From contig NZ_JANHAV010000004.1 of the NCBI RefSeq assembly GCF_024464655.1, positions 1-64,000 of the forward strand: a DNA stretch of 64,000 bases, written 5' to 3'. Shown one piece after another: positions 17,258 to 25,716 of the stretch. The stretch comes from Halobellus inordinatus. Lineage in GTDB: Archaea; Halobacteriota; Halobacteria; Halobacteriales; Haloferacaceae. Every line of letters starts with the position of its first letter. Within the stretch, counting starts at the first letter, position 1. The notes beneath the pieces are model-generated. The model was given only the letters and a program-made list of their open reading frames with translations. It did no database searches and was not told where the DNA came from. The position numbers and the translations under genes are program-made.

Positions 17258-17676
17258 TGGCGCGGCAGTACCTGCAGTTCTCGATCCTCGCGTTCGTGGC
17301 CTACAGTCTGGTCGCGCCGCTTTTGAAAATCGCGATGGAGGTGATCCCGAGTACGCCCACCGTCTTCCTCTCGAACTTCGTGCTGCTCGTCGTTGTCGGC
17401 GGTGTGTTGCTCTATCGCGGGCAGTCACCCCTGCCGTATCTGCGGCACCGATATACGCCACACGTCGTCGCCCTCGGCATCCTGCTTACCGTCGGCTTGC
17501 TGACGTACTATCGAGCGCTCGCACTGGGACCAGTGAGCATCGTCGTGCCGATCTACGGGCTCTTTATCGTCGTGAGTTCGGTCATCGGCATCGTCGCCTT
17601 CGACGAAGCGCTCACGCCGCGGAAGCTGGCGGGAATCTTCTTCAGCATCCTGGCGATCGTGCTGATTTCGATGTGA
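17254..17676 (+). CDS. Half-size EamA/DMT-type transporter subunit B
   Basis: The 140-residue homologue of the preceding gene has the same motif (GPVSIVVPIYGLFIVVSSVIG, then DEALTPRKLAGI). Its ATG at 17254 overlaps the TGA of subunit A (ATGA), the classic sign of translational coupling and stoichiometric synthesis. The pair likely transports a small metabolite or cation; the substrate is unknown. Confidence 0.82.
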   Translation: MMARQYLQFSILAFVAYSLVAPLLKIAMEVIPSTPTVFLSNFVLLVVVGGVLLYRGQSPLPYLRHRYTPHVVALGILLTVGLLTYYRALALGPVSIVVPIYGLFIVVSSVIGIVAFDEALTPRKLAGIFFSILAIVLISM

Positions 17677-17711
17677 CGGTACTCGTTGCCGTTCCGTTCC
17701 GCAGATCGACC

Positions 17712-17719
17712 ACTATAAG
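17712..17719 (+). promoter_or_regulatory. TATA box of the MFS transporter
   Basis: ACTATAAG lies 29-36 bases before ATG 17748, consistent with a leaderless start at that codon. Confidence 0.5.
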
Positions 17720-17747
17720 CCGTTGACCCAGCGTCGTAGTGAGTACG

Positions 17748-19031
17748 ATGAGTCGGAAGCGATCGACGCGTCGGTGGCTGTTCGTGGCGCTGGGGGCGGC
17801 CGTGATGGGCGGTGCCGGCACCTACCAGTTCGTCTGGTCGTCGCTCAGTGCGGCCGTCGGCGCGCGCATTCCCGCTTCACAGACTGCCTTGGGGACGGTG
17901 TTCACCCTCTTCGTGGTGGCCCAGACGCTCGTCCAGTTGCCAGCCGGAAGCATCCGGGATCGGTACGGCCCGCGAAAACTGCTCTTTGCGGCGGCCGCGT
18001 TGATGTTCGCGGGCTACGCCGGCTTGGGGGTCGCCCCCACGCTCCCTGTGGTGTATGCGTCCTACGCGATCGGCGGTCTCGGCGCGGGCATCGCCTATAC
18101 GGTCGCGGTCAACACGCCCGTCAAGTGGTTCGACGAGTACCGCGGTCTAGCGACCGGCATCGTCTCGATGGCCTACGGCGGGGTGAGTTTCGTGGTGATC
18201 CCGCTGGTCAGGGGGGCGATCGACGCCGCCTTCACGCGAACCCTGCTCCTGTTGGGCGTCGCTGTCGGGATCGTCGGACTGTTCGCTGCGGGGTTGCTCC
18301 GTGATCCGTCGGTGGGGCCGTCGAGTCCGGAATCGTCTACGACGACGGACTCCAGCGAGACGGGTCCCTCGGAGACGGATGGTTCCCTGAGGGGTTCCGA
18401 CGACGCGGACGACGCGGTCGGCTGGCGAACTGCCGCGCGAACCTGGCAGTTCTGGGTGTTCTACGGGGTGATGGTCGTCGTCAACGGCGTTGGATTGATG
18501 TTGATCGGGCAGTCAGTCGGCTTCACGACCGGCCTCGGTCTCTCGCCGGCGACTGCGACGACAGTCGCCTCGATCATCGCGCTGGCCGACGGGGGCGGGC
18601 TGCTGGTGCTCGCTGGCCTGTCGGATCGTATCGGCGAAGAACGGACCGCCGGCGCGTCGCTCGTGCTCTGCGGGGTGGCACTCGCTGGGGCCGTCGCGAG
18701 CGGGGCTCGCGGGTACGCGTCGCTGTTCGTCGCGTTCGTGGGCGCGGCGGCGTTCTTCCGGAGCCCGGTGTTCGCGATCTTCCCGAGCCTCGTCGGCCGC
18801 TACTACGGTGAGGCACGCTCCTCGGAGAACTACGCCGCGATCTATACCGCGAAGGTCCCCGGCGGAGTCTTCGGCGGCACGGTGACCGGCGTGCTCATCG
18901 CGACGGTGGGGTGGTCGACCGCCTTCTACATCGGTGCCGTGCTGGTGGTGGGCGCGGGGATCGGCGCACTCTCCCTTCGGCCGGTGCAGACGGATGCGTC
19001 AGCGACGAGTGACGCCTCCGAATGGACGTGA
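17748..19031 (+). CDS. MFS transporter (OFA oxalate/formate antiporter-like)
   Basis: The 427-residue protein has twelve predicted helices in two groups of six, separated by a Ser/Thr/Asp-rich loop (about 190-225). The loop 2-3 signature GSIRDRYGPRKLL is typical of the major facilitator superfamily, and the N-terminus (GAGTYQFVWSSLS) and VNTPVKWFDEYRGLATGI region resemble the oxalate/formate:H+ antiporter group of monocarboxylate carriers. ATG 17748 is preferred over GTG 17739 on promoter spacing. The substrate is not predictable. Confidence 0.88.
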   Translation: MSRKRSTRRWLFVALGAAVMGGAGTYQFVWSSLSAAVGARIPASQTALGTVFTLFVVAQTLVQLPAGSIRDRYGPRKLLFAAAALMFAGYAGLGVAPTLPVVYASYAIGGLGAGIAYTVAVNTPVKWFDEYRGLATGIVSMAYGGVSFVVIPLVRGAIDAAFTRTLLLLGVAVGIVGLFAAGLLRDPSVGPSSPESSTTTDSSETGPSETDGSLRGSDDADDAVGWRTAARTWQFWVFYGVMVVVNGVGLMLIGQSVGFTTGLGLSPATATTVASIIALADGGGLLVLAGLSDRIGEERTAGASLVLCGVALAGAVASGARGYASLFVAFVGAAAFFRSPVFAIFPSLVGRYYGEARSSENYAAIYTAKVPGGVFGGTVTGVLIATVGWSTAFYIGAVLVVGAGIGALSLRPVQTDASATSDASEWT

Positions 19032-19114
19032 GAGACGGTCCGTAGTGGTGCCGCCCCAGTGCGAGAACGCGATTCGACTGGCGACGCTGCGGTGTGAGAC
19101 CCCCCTCAACGAAC

Positions 19115-19492
19115 TCAGTCGAGGATCGTGATGTCGTCTGCAGCCTTCGGCACGAGACAGAGAAACGACCCCTGTTCGTCGCTTTCGTTGTGGTACCAGT
19201 GCTCGACACCCGCGGGGATCAGCAGCGAGTCGCCTGCGGAGACGGAGTACGTCTCCTCGCCGATGCCGACCACGTACTCGCCTTCGAGAACGTACTGTTC
19301 GTGTTCGACTTCGTTGGTGTGACGTGGGACGCGGGCACCCGGTTCCAATACGAACCGGCGCATATTGAAGTTCGGCGTCTGTTGGTCGTTTCCCAGCAGA
19401 ACGCCCTTTTCGAGTCCATCAGCCAACTCGACCGCCTCGTACTCGATGTCTGCGGCGCGTCGAACCAGAGGTGCAGGATTCGTTTCTGCCAT
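19115..19492 (-). CDS. Single-domain cupin protein
   Basis: The 125-residue protein has cupin motif 1 (PRHTNEVEHEQYVLEGE) and motif 2 (GDSLLIPAGVEHWYHN), with His/Glu metal ligands intact. Small cupins of this type bind a divalent metal and serve as isomerases, dioxygenases or ligand sensors. It is divergent from the AOR gene at 19606, with about 110 bases between them. Confidence 0.85.
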   Translation of the reverse strand: MAETNPAPLVRRAADIEYEAVELADGLEKGVLLGNDQQTPNFNMRRFVLEPGARVPRHTNEVEHEQYVLEGEYVVGIGEETYSVSAGDSLLIPAGVEHWYHNESDEQGSFLCLVPKAADDITILD

Positions 19493-19573
19493 CGACTTGG
19501 ATATCGGAGAGACACAACTTGGTTCTATCCACGGGCGTCTCCCGCTCGGCACCCGGAGCGAATCCGATACTGA

Positions 19574-19581
19574 GTTTTATA
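19574..19581 (+). promoter_or_regulatory. TATA box of the first AOR gene
   Basis: GTTTTATA is 25-32 bases before ATG 19606 and supports that start over longer in-frame alternatives. Confidence 0.5.
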
Positions 19582-19605
19582 CCGATAGGAATCCGTCTAC
19601 CGGTA

Positions 19606-21273
19606 ATGCTGCACAGTTCTGGTCCGTTGCTATCGGTGGACCTCACGTCGCGAGAGACGACGACCGAATCGATCGACGACGTCCTGGAATCGTACATCGG
19701 CGGCCGAGCGGTCGGCACGAAACTCGCCCACGACCGTGTCCCGTTCGACGCTGATCCGCTGGGTGCCGAGAACCGCCTCTTTCTCAGTACCGGGCCGATG
19801 CAGGCCTCACAGATGAGTTTCACCGGGCGGATGAACGCCACTGCGGTGTCACCGCTGACCGACGGGCTCCTGTCCTCGAACGCGGGCGGGTTTATGTCGC
19901 GACACTTCGCGGACACGGGCTACAGCGTCGTCGAACTCACGGGCGCGAGCGATACGCTCCTGATCGTCCACGTCAGGGACGATGGCATCGAATTCGAGGA
20001 AGTGCCGGATCTTGCAGCCGCGACCGTGCCCGAGACGTGTGCGTACATTCGCGAGGAGCACGGCCTCGATTCGGACCACGTCGCGTGCATCGGTCCGGCC
20101 GGGGAGAACGAGGTTCGCTTCGCGTCGGTGATGACGACCGAAGAGCGGGCGTTCGGACGCGGAGGGCTCGGTGCCGTCCTCGGCTCGAAGAACGTCAAAG
20201 CGATCACCTTCGACGGGGACGCGGCGCCGGAGATCGACGTCCCAGCGGGCCAGATGGAGATCCATCGCGAGGCCGCCACCGACGACCACATTATGAAACA
20301 GCAGGGCACGGTCGCGGTGATGGACCTCGCGAACGAGGTGAACGGACTGCCCTCGTATTATTTCTCCGAGCAGTCGTTTGCGGGCGTCGAAGGAATCAAC
20401 GGGGATGCGGTAGCCGAGAAGAAATACAAGAAAGGAACGTGCTCGTCGTGCGCGTTCGCGTGCAAACTGCCGACGAGAGACGAAGCGCGAGGCGTCGAGA
20501 CCGAGGGCCCCGAGTTCGAGGTGGCGATGGCGTTCGGATCGAACTCCGGCGTCGACGACATCGTGGACGTGATGCAATCGAACGAGCGCTGTGACGTGTA
20601 CGGCCTCGATGCGATCTCCGCGGGGAACACGGTCGCGGCGTACCTGGCGGCCAACGACGCCTTCGGAGACACCGAGTTGATCCTCGACTTGCTGGATAAG
20701 ATCGCTCACCGCGAGGGCGTCGGCGACACGCTCGCAGAGGGTATCGGTCGCATCCACGGTGAGTTGGGCGTCGAGAACTGGTCGGTGAAGAATATGGACT
20801 TCGCCGCACACGAGGGACGCGTTCTGCACGGGCAGGCGCTCTCGTACGCGGTGGCGAACCGGGGCGCAGATCATATGTACGCCACGTTTTATTCGGTCGA
20901 GTACCCGCTCGTCCCCGACGAGGAAGCGATGGATCCCGTCGGGTTCGAGGGCAAGGCCGAACGGCTCGTCGAACGCGAGAACCTGATGGCGCTCAACGAC
21001 AGCGGAATTATCTGTAAATTCTCGCGCGATTATATGACGCCGGAACGGTACGAGATGCTCTTCGGTGCCGACTTCGAGGAGTTGCTGTCCGTCGGCAGCC
21101 GAACGGTGACGCTGGAACGGCACTTCAACAACCAGCGCGGATTCGACAGCGACGACGACAGCCTACCGTACGCCGACGAACTGCCCGGCCTCGAAGACGC
21201 GATCAGAGAGTACTACCAGTCCCGTAACTGGAATGGAGACGGGACCGTCCCGAGGGCGGAACTCCCCGCGTAG
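19606..21273 (+). CDS. Aldehyde ferredoxin oxidoreductase family tungstoenzyme (complete Fe-S ligands)
   Basis: The 555-residue AOR-family protein has the N-terminal pterin domain motifs (IGGRAVGTKLA; CIGPAGENEVRFASVM; FGRGGLGAVLGSKN) and the four cysteines for the [4Fe-4S] cluster: C279, C282, C286 (CSSCAFAC) and C470 (GIICKFSRD). AORs oxidise aldehydes to acids with ferredoxin and a tungsto-bispterin. It is shorter than the hyperthermophile enzymes (about 605) but all domains are present. The second AOR in this window (55478) lacks these cysteines. Confidence 0.9.
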   Translation: MLHSSGPLLSVDLTSRETTTESIDDVLESYIGGRAVGTKLAHDRVPFDADPLGAENRLFLSTGPMQASQMSFTGRMNATAVSPLTDGLLSSNAGGFMSRHFADTGYSVVELTGASDTLLIVHVRDDGIEFEEVPDLAAATVPETCAYIREEHGLDSDHVACIGPAGENEVRFASVMTTEERAFGRGGLGAVLGSKNVKAITFDGDAAPEIDVPAGQMEIHREAATDDHIMKQQGTVAVMDLANEVNGLPSYYFSEQSFAGVEGINGDAVAEKKYKKGTCSSCAFACKLPTRDEARGVETEGPEFEVAMAFGSNSGVDDIVDVMQSNERCDVYGLDAISAGNTVAAYLAANDAFGDTELILDLLDKIAHREGVGDTLAEGIGRIHGELGVENWSVKNMDFAAHEGRVLHGQALSYAVANRGADHMYATFYSVEYPLVPDEEAMDPVGFEGKAERLVERENLMALNDSGIICKFSRDYMTPERYEMLFGADFEELLSVGSRTVTLERHFNNQRGFDSDDDSLPYADELPGLEDAIREYYQSRNWNGDGTVPRAELPA

Positions 21274-21342
21274 ACCGACCAAATCGACTGTCCTGGCTCG
21301 GTCTACGGCGTCCGTAGTCCGCCGGAAGCGCTGAAATGGTAG

Positions 21343-21939
21343 TTAGGTCCCACCAGCCGAGAGACGCTGCTCGATCGCCGCGATCAGGTCCGCCGGCCGT
21401 TTGTCCGCCGGGTACGACCGCTCACCGTCGGGAAGACGGAGTTGCACCGACCCATCAGCGTACGCGATCCCGTCGATCCCCTCGTAGGGAATCTCCTCGG
21501 AGTCCGTCGCAAGCGACCATTTGGTGTTGAATAAATTCACCATAGCCTCGTCGTAGACCGTCACGGCGTCCTCGCCAACCGTCAGGACGGTCGCCCGGTA
21601 GCGCTTCGCGACGTCGAGACCGAGGACGGAGCCTTTCGCGGCAGTCACGGCGTACACCGACGCTTCGTCCACCTCGCTGTCGATCCCCGCCGCGGCCCGA
21701 CAGAGCTTGTTCGTTCCGTCGGCAAGCGCGTCCGCCGCCCCGTTCACGACGGCACGCACGCCGAGGCCGGTCAGCGCCAATCCACCGATCAGCAGGCCAG
21801 TACCGAGGTAGATCTGATCGCTCACGAAGAGGAAGTTCCCCGCGACGATGAGCGCCATCACGACTACCCACGGCCACTGCCACCCAGCGGTCCACACCGG
21901 CGAGAACGTATTGATCTCGATCGGGCCGGACTCAGCCAT
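21343..21939 (-). CDS. Membrane protein with two helices and a PH-like domain
   Basis: The 198-residue protein has two N-terminal transmembrane helices (WPWVVVMALIVAGNFLFV; GTGLLIGGLALTGLGVRAVV), then a polar domain of short beta strands (YRATVLTVGEDAVTVYDEAMV; IPYEGIDGIAYADGSVQLRL) typical of PH-like membrane-associated domains, ending in an amphipathic helix (PADLIAAIEQRL). ATG 21939 is preferred to GTG 21942. The function is unknown. Confidence 0.65.
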   Translation of the reverse strand: MAESGPIEINTFSPVWTAGWQWPWVVVMALIVAGNFLFVSDQIYLGTGLLIGGLALTGLGVRAVVNGAADALADGTNKLCRAAAGIDSEVDEASVYAVTAAKGSVLGLDVAKRYRATVLTVGEDAVTVYDEAMVNLFNTKWSLATDSEEIPYEGIDGIAYADGSVQLRLPDGERSYPADKRPADLIAAIEQRLSAGGT

Positions 21940-22184
21940 CACGGTGCCCTCCAGGTATCACACGGCGCGCGTCAAGTATCACAGCCCAGACTTCGACCGT
22001 GTCGTACTTCGATGTTGCTTTCGCGACGAGTCGGAGCAGGAACCGCCTTGCCGACGAGAGGGTCGGTCTGCGGTGGAGCGTCTGTTGGGAGTCAGTTGCG
22101 CAGCGTCCCAGTGGACAGTCGAAAATCTGTCCAGAGAACAGATATGAATCCGTAAATACCTGTAGAAATGACACGATGGAGCCC

Positions 22185-22409
22185 CTATGGTGTCGAACGC
22201 TGTTCGCGCACGAGTTCGTTGGCGCGGTCAATCCAGTCCTGTGCCTTGCCTTCGGTCACGTTCGCCGCTGCAACGTCGGTCGGATCACTGTCTTCGAGGC
22301 TACCGAGCGTGTCGATACCGGCCGCTTCCAGACGGTCGTGGTACGTCGGTCCGAGGCCGCTGATACCTTCTATTTCCTGTTCGGCAGGATCCGATTCCGG
22401 GTCCGTCAT
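22185..22409 (-). CDS. Helix-hairpin-helix protein, probably a truncated remnant
   Basis: The 74-residue frame contains one helix-hairpin-helix unit (EIEGISGLGPTYHDRLEAAGI) followed by a second helical repeat (DVAAANVTEGKAQDWIDRANELV), the fold used by haloarchaeal DNA-binding HhH proteins and Rad51-type N-domains. The same frame continues upstream for more than 130 codons in acceptable coding style but is cut by a TAG at 22533-22535, and no start codon lies between that stop and GTG 22421. The gene is therefore likely disabled, or restarts at ATG 22409. Confidence 0.5.
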   Translation of the reverse strand: MTDPESDPAEQEIEGISGLGPTYHDRLEAAGIDTLGSLEDSDPTDVAAANVTEGKAQDWIDRANELVREQRSTP

Positions 22410-22535
22410 TTCGGATCCCACTGCGTCGGTCTGTTCGGATACCTCTCGCTCTGTTTCTGCGACCGTATCCGTCGTGGACTCCGCTTCGTCCCCGCCAGAT
22501 ATACGTATTACTTCTATGAGTTCTTCTAATTGCTA

Positions 22536-22844
22536 TTCGATTTGTGATATTCGTTCGTCTATCTCGGGCGAACCGAATTCCTCCGTTGTGGGGGGCGACT
22601 CGCCGATCGATTCTTTGGCTTCCGTTTCTTCGGGATCGCTGGTATTGGTATCGGTCGTCGACGGTACTTGCGCTCCGGTCTCGAACTCGGCAGGGGACAG
22701 TTGTTGGAACTGCTGGGCGCGCTTGCGGACCTGTTCGAGCGCCCGGTAGACCGTCCCTCGTACCAGTTTTGTACAACGGTGTTTCTTCTGGTAAGCAAAT
22801 ATTTCTAGCTGCTGGACGGAGTCACAGTGAGACGAGACAGTTTT
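22536..22844 (-). pseudogene. Upstream remnant of the helix-hairpin-helix gene, separated by in-frame TAG
   Basis: In the frame of the HhH gene the minus strand encodes a helical, charged segment (LVRGTVYRALEQVRKRAQQF; later PEIDERISQIE) up to the TAG, and resumes after it with QLEELIEVIRISGGDEAEST. The coiled-coil-like register is continuous across the stop. No ATG, GTG or TTG start exists in this frame before the next stop (TGA at 22845-22847). The simplest reading is a gene that has lost its start and gained a nonsense mutation. Confidence 0.45.
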
Positions 22845-22965
22845 TCAGGCGGGCGGGGTGACCGAAATCCGAGTGGTGTCCGGGTAGCGAGCCTTCCTCC
22901 CCGAACCGTCCCGGGTTCTTGCCGGCACCTAAACTATGTTGTCACCGGCTATCTACCCCCGAGGT

Positions 22966-23811
22966 ATGCGAACTATCGACAATCACTCTGTTCGCTTCGG
23001 CGAGCTTGCGGGACCGCTGGTACACCACGCGATGTTCTTCGATTGGCAGCTCATCTCGACGCAGGAGATCGCCTACGAGGTCGAGTATCCGTTCGAGGCC
23101 CTCGTCGCCGACGACGCCATCCCGTACGCGCCGGTCGGACTCGACGCGACGATCCACCGGTATCCGACGTTCGGCGACACCGTGTCGGTGGAAGTCACGC
23201 CGCTCAGCGTCGGCAACTCCAGCGTGGAACTCCTCTACGAAGCGATCGACGCCGACGGCGACCCTTATTCGACAGCGCGAATGACCCACGTGACGATCGC
23301 ACCGGAAGGCGGCGCGCTGCGTCTCCCGGAAGCGACGCGGGAACGGCTCCGCGAACTCCAGGCCGACCGGGAGGTTGACATAGGCCCCACGGGGGGAGCC
23401 CACGACGCCGATGCCTATCCGACCTTCGAGGAGTACTTCCGAGTGCACAGCCCACACATCGAAGGCTCCGAACTGGCCTACTTCGAGGAGTATCCCCGAT
23501 TCGCCGATATCGCGCTCGAATCGTTCGTCTCGAACGATGGCCCCCGGCTGAGCGAACTCGCCGGCGAACGACAGCCGTTCCGCCTGCGTGATTGGCACTG
23601 GGACTTCAAATCCCCCGTGCTCTTCGACTCGCTACTCGAAGTCGAGTGCGACGTCGAAGCGGTCGACGAGGAGACGGTGCGGATCGCACATACGTTCCGA
23701 ACCGACGACGAGACGCGTATCGAGGGCGTCTCCGAGTACGGGTGCTTCGATCGCGAGGGCGAGCCCACCCAGTTCACCGACGAGATGTTGGCGCCGTTCC
23801 GGCAGGAGTAA
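22966..23811 (+). CDS. Double-hotdog acyl-CoA thioesterase-like protein
   Basis: The 281-residue protein carries two hotdog-like halves: residues about 10-115 (DATIHRYPTFGDTVSVEVTP..LLYEAIDADG) and about 150-280 (DIALESFVSNDG..LLEVECDVEAVDEETVRIAHTF). Each half has the long central helix region and strand pattern of thioesterases/ketoacyl-thioester enzymes. The likely substrate is an acyl- or aryl-CoA, in agreement with the CoA-ester catabolic genes downstream. ATG 22966 is preferred over ATG 22936. Its stop abuts the family A repeat. Confidence 0.65.
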   Translation: MRTIDNHSVRFGELAGPLVHHAMFFDWQLISTQEIAYEVEYPFEALVADDAIPYAPVGLDATIHRYPTFGDTVSVEVTPLSVGNSSVELLYEAIDADGDPYSTARMTHVTIAPEGGALRLPEATRERLRELQADREVDIGPTGGAHDADAYPTFEEYFRVHSPHIEGSELAYFEEYPRFADIALESFVSNDGPRLSELAGERQPFRLRDWHWDFKSPVLFDSLLEVECDVEAVDEETVRIAHTFRTDDETRIEGVSEYGCFDREGEPTQFTDEMLAPFRQE

Positions 23812-23891
23812 TACTGTCGGACAGAAGTCCGTGAATCGTGTTGTCCCCCGCGGGGTGCCGATACGCTTCACATCGTTCTGTCCGAAAGTAT
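23811..23891. repeat. 81-nt palindromic element, family A copy 2
   Basis: The same length and ends as the copy at 8595 (ATACTGTCGGACAGAA at one end; the other end has a single change, TTCTGTCCGAAAGTAT). The interior GGGGTGCCGATACGCTTCACAT-type stretch matches copy 1 with few changes. Its first base is the last base of the thioesterase stop codon, so insertion or retention was exactly at the gene end. Confidence 0.75.
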
Positions 23892-23957
23892 AAGCGGAGG
23901 ACCTGGACGGGCCGGTGCAGACCGAATCGGTGACGAAGGCGGTCGTCGCCAGTGACG

Positions 23958-23965
23958 CTTTTGTA
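23958..23965 (+). promoter_or_regulatory. TATA box of the methylmalonyl-CoA epimerase gene
   Basis: CTTTTGTA lies 29-36 bases before ATG 23994; leaderless spacing. Confidence 0.45.
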
Positions 23966-23993
23966 ACCTCGGCTCGCGCACAGAAACACAGCA

Positions 23994-24488
23994 ATGACAG
24001 GCGACGATACCCCAAACCACGAGACGCCCATCCACGTCGATCACGTCGGCATCGCAGTCGAATCCGTCGAGGACGCAGCGCCCGTATTGGACGCGCTGGG
24101 CTGTGAGCGACTGCTCGACGACACGGTCGACGGAGAGTTCCGCTGGGTCTACTACAGCCTAGGGAACGCGTCGCGGATCGAGTTGATCGAACCGATCGCC
24201 GAGGAGTCGTTCCTCACGGCGTTCTTAGAGCGGCACGGGCCCGGCCTCCATCACGTGACCCTCGAAGTAGCCGACATCGACGCGACGATCGAGCAACTCG
24301 ACACCGCCGGCGTCGACGTCGTCGATCGGAAATCCTACGGGGAGTGGACAGAAGCGTTCGTGTCGCCGCGGAACGCGACGGGAACGCTGTTCCAACTGAT
24401 GGAGTACCACGAAGCGTACACGGAGAATACGGAGCACGACCCAGAGTCGCTCTACGTCGGTGGCGAACGGCTCAGCAGCGAGAAGTGA
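23994..24488 (+). CDS. mce: Methylmalonyl-CoA epimerase
   Basis: The 164-residue VOC-fold protein has two beta-alpha-beta-beta-beta modules: DHVGIAVESVEDA (metal His), ELIEPI (metal Glu), HHVTLEVADIDAT (metal His) and a terminal Glu in FQLMEY. Methylmalonyl-CoA epimerase interconverts the (2R) and (2S) isomers on the way from propionyl-CoA to succinyl-CoA. The partner mutase is not in the window, but the gene neighbours other CoA-ester genes. Confidence 0.9.
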   Translation: MTGDDTPNHETPIHVDHVGIAVESVEDAAPVLDALGCERLLDDTVDGEFRWVYYSLGNASRIELIEPIAEESFLTAFLERHGPGLHHVTLEVADIDATIEQLDTAGVDVVDRKSYGEWTEAFVSPRNATGTLFQLMEYHEAYTENTEHDPESLYVGGERLSSEK

Positions 24489-24545
24489 GGGGGCTGGTCA
24501 CGACGGCAGACGTAGCGCTGTTGGGTCGACGTCTCTGTGGCGGGC

Positions 24546-25022
24546 CTATCCGTCCGCACCGAGAGGCCACGCGTCGCCGGCGGCGCGGGTGAGGAAGATG
24601 TTGGTCGACCGCCAGTAGATGACTTCCTCGCCGTCGCCGTTCTCGGCGCTGACTTCGAGTTCGACGTACCCGCGGTCCTCACGGCTGCTCGACGGCGTCG
24701 TGTCCAACACGTCGAGTTCGACGGAGACGGTGTCGCCGGGACGGACGGGCGTTCGCCAGCGGAGCTCTTCGAGCCCGAACGAGCCGAGCGTCGCCGTCTC
24801 CCGGAGGAACTCCTCGACGAGGAGGGCCATACAGGCACTCGCGGTGTGCCAGCCGCTGGCGATGAGCCCGCCGTACATCGTCTCTTTGGCCACTTCTGGG
24901 TCGGTGTGGATGAGCTGTGGGTCGTATCGGCGGGCGAACGACAGCAACTCCTCGCGGTCAGCTCTGTAGGATCCGAGGTCGTGCGTTTCGTCCGCCGAGA
25001 TCTCCTCGAAATACCGGACCAT
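24546..25022 (-). CDS. MaoC-type enoyl-CoA hydratase, last gene of the liv operon
   Basis: The 158-residue single-hotdog protein has the (R)-hydratase active-site pattern YDPQLIHTDPEVAK (Asp and His) followed by GGLIASGWHTAS. It hydrates 2-enoyl-CoA esters; MaoC domains also hydrolyse the ring-opened oxepin-CoA in phenylacetate degradation. Its ATG lies one base past the livF stop, so it is part of the transporter operon and links the imported substrate to CoA-ester metabolism. Confidence 0.88.
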   Translation of the reverse strand: MVRYFEEISADETHDLGSYRADREELLSFARRYDPQLIHTDPEVAKETMYGGLIASGWHTASACMALLVEEFLRETATLGSFGLEELRWRTPVRPGDTVSVELDVLDTTPSSSREDRGYVELEVSAENGDGEEVIYWRSTNIFLTRAAGDAWPLGADG

Positions 25023-25023
25023 C

Positions 25024-25716
25024 TTACAGATACGCGTCCTTGACGTGGTCGCTCTCTAAGAGTCCCTGTCCGGTGTCCTCGCGGACGACGCGGCCGTTCT
25101 CTAAGAGATATGCCCGTTCGGCCATCGCGAGCGCACGGTTGACGTGCTGCTCGACCAAGAGGACCGTAATGTCTTCGCTGATCTCTTCGATCTTCTCGAA
25201 GACGCGGTCGGTGATCTGTGGCGCGAGCCCCTCGGAGGGCTCGTCCAACGCGAGGATCTTCGGCTGGGCCATCAGCCCCCTGCCGATCGCGAGCATCTGC
25301 TGTTGGCCGCCGCTCATCGACTCCGCGCGCTGATCTGCGCGTTCTTCGAGGATCGGGAACAGCTCGAACACCTCCTGCATCGTCGCTTCGAGGTCGTCGC
25401 GTTTCGTGTACGCCCCCATCTCCAGGTTCTCGCGAACCGTCATATCGCCGAAGAGGTTCCGCTCCTCGGAGACGTGGACGAAGCCCCTGCGGACGATGTC
25501 GGACGGGCTGAGCGTCGCCGCGTCCTCACCCCAGACGTTGACGGTGCCGTCATCGACCGGGTGCAGACCCGACATCACGCGGAGCAGCGTCGACTTCCCC
25601 GCGCCGTTGGGGCCGACGATCGAGACGACGCCGTCGTCCTCGGTGACCTGGAAGTCGAGGTCCCAGATGACCTGGATGTTGCCGTAGGAGACGTCGATGC
25701 CGTCGAGTTCGATCAC
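25024..25716 (-). CDS. livF: Branched-chain/aromatic acid ABC transporter ATPase LivF
   Basis: The 230-residue ABC ATPase has Walker A GPNGAGKST, signature SMSGGQQQML, Walker B ILALDEPSEGLAP and the H-loop (LVEQHV). It is the LivF subtype, shorter than LivG. It overlaps livG by four bases. With LivG it drives import through LivHM at the cytoplasmic face. The family transports branched-chain amino acids, but also amides, urea and aromatic acids. Confidence 0.92.
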   Translation of the reverse strand: MIELDGIDVSYGNIQVIWDLDFQVTEDDGVVSIVGPNGAGKSTLLRVMSGLHPVDDGTVNVWGEDAATLSPSDIVRRGFVHVSEERNLFGDMTVRENLEMGAYTKRDDLEATMQEVFELFPILEERADQRAESMSGGQQQMLAIGRGLMAQPKILALDEPSEGLAPQITDRVFEKIEEISEDITVLLVEQHVNRALAMAERAYLLENGRVVREDTGQGLLESDHVKDAYL

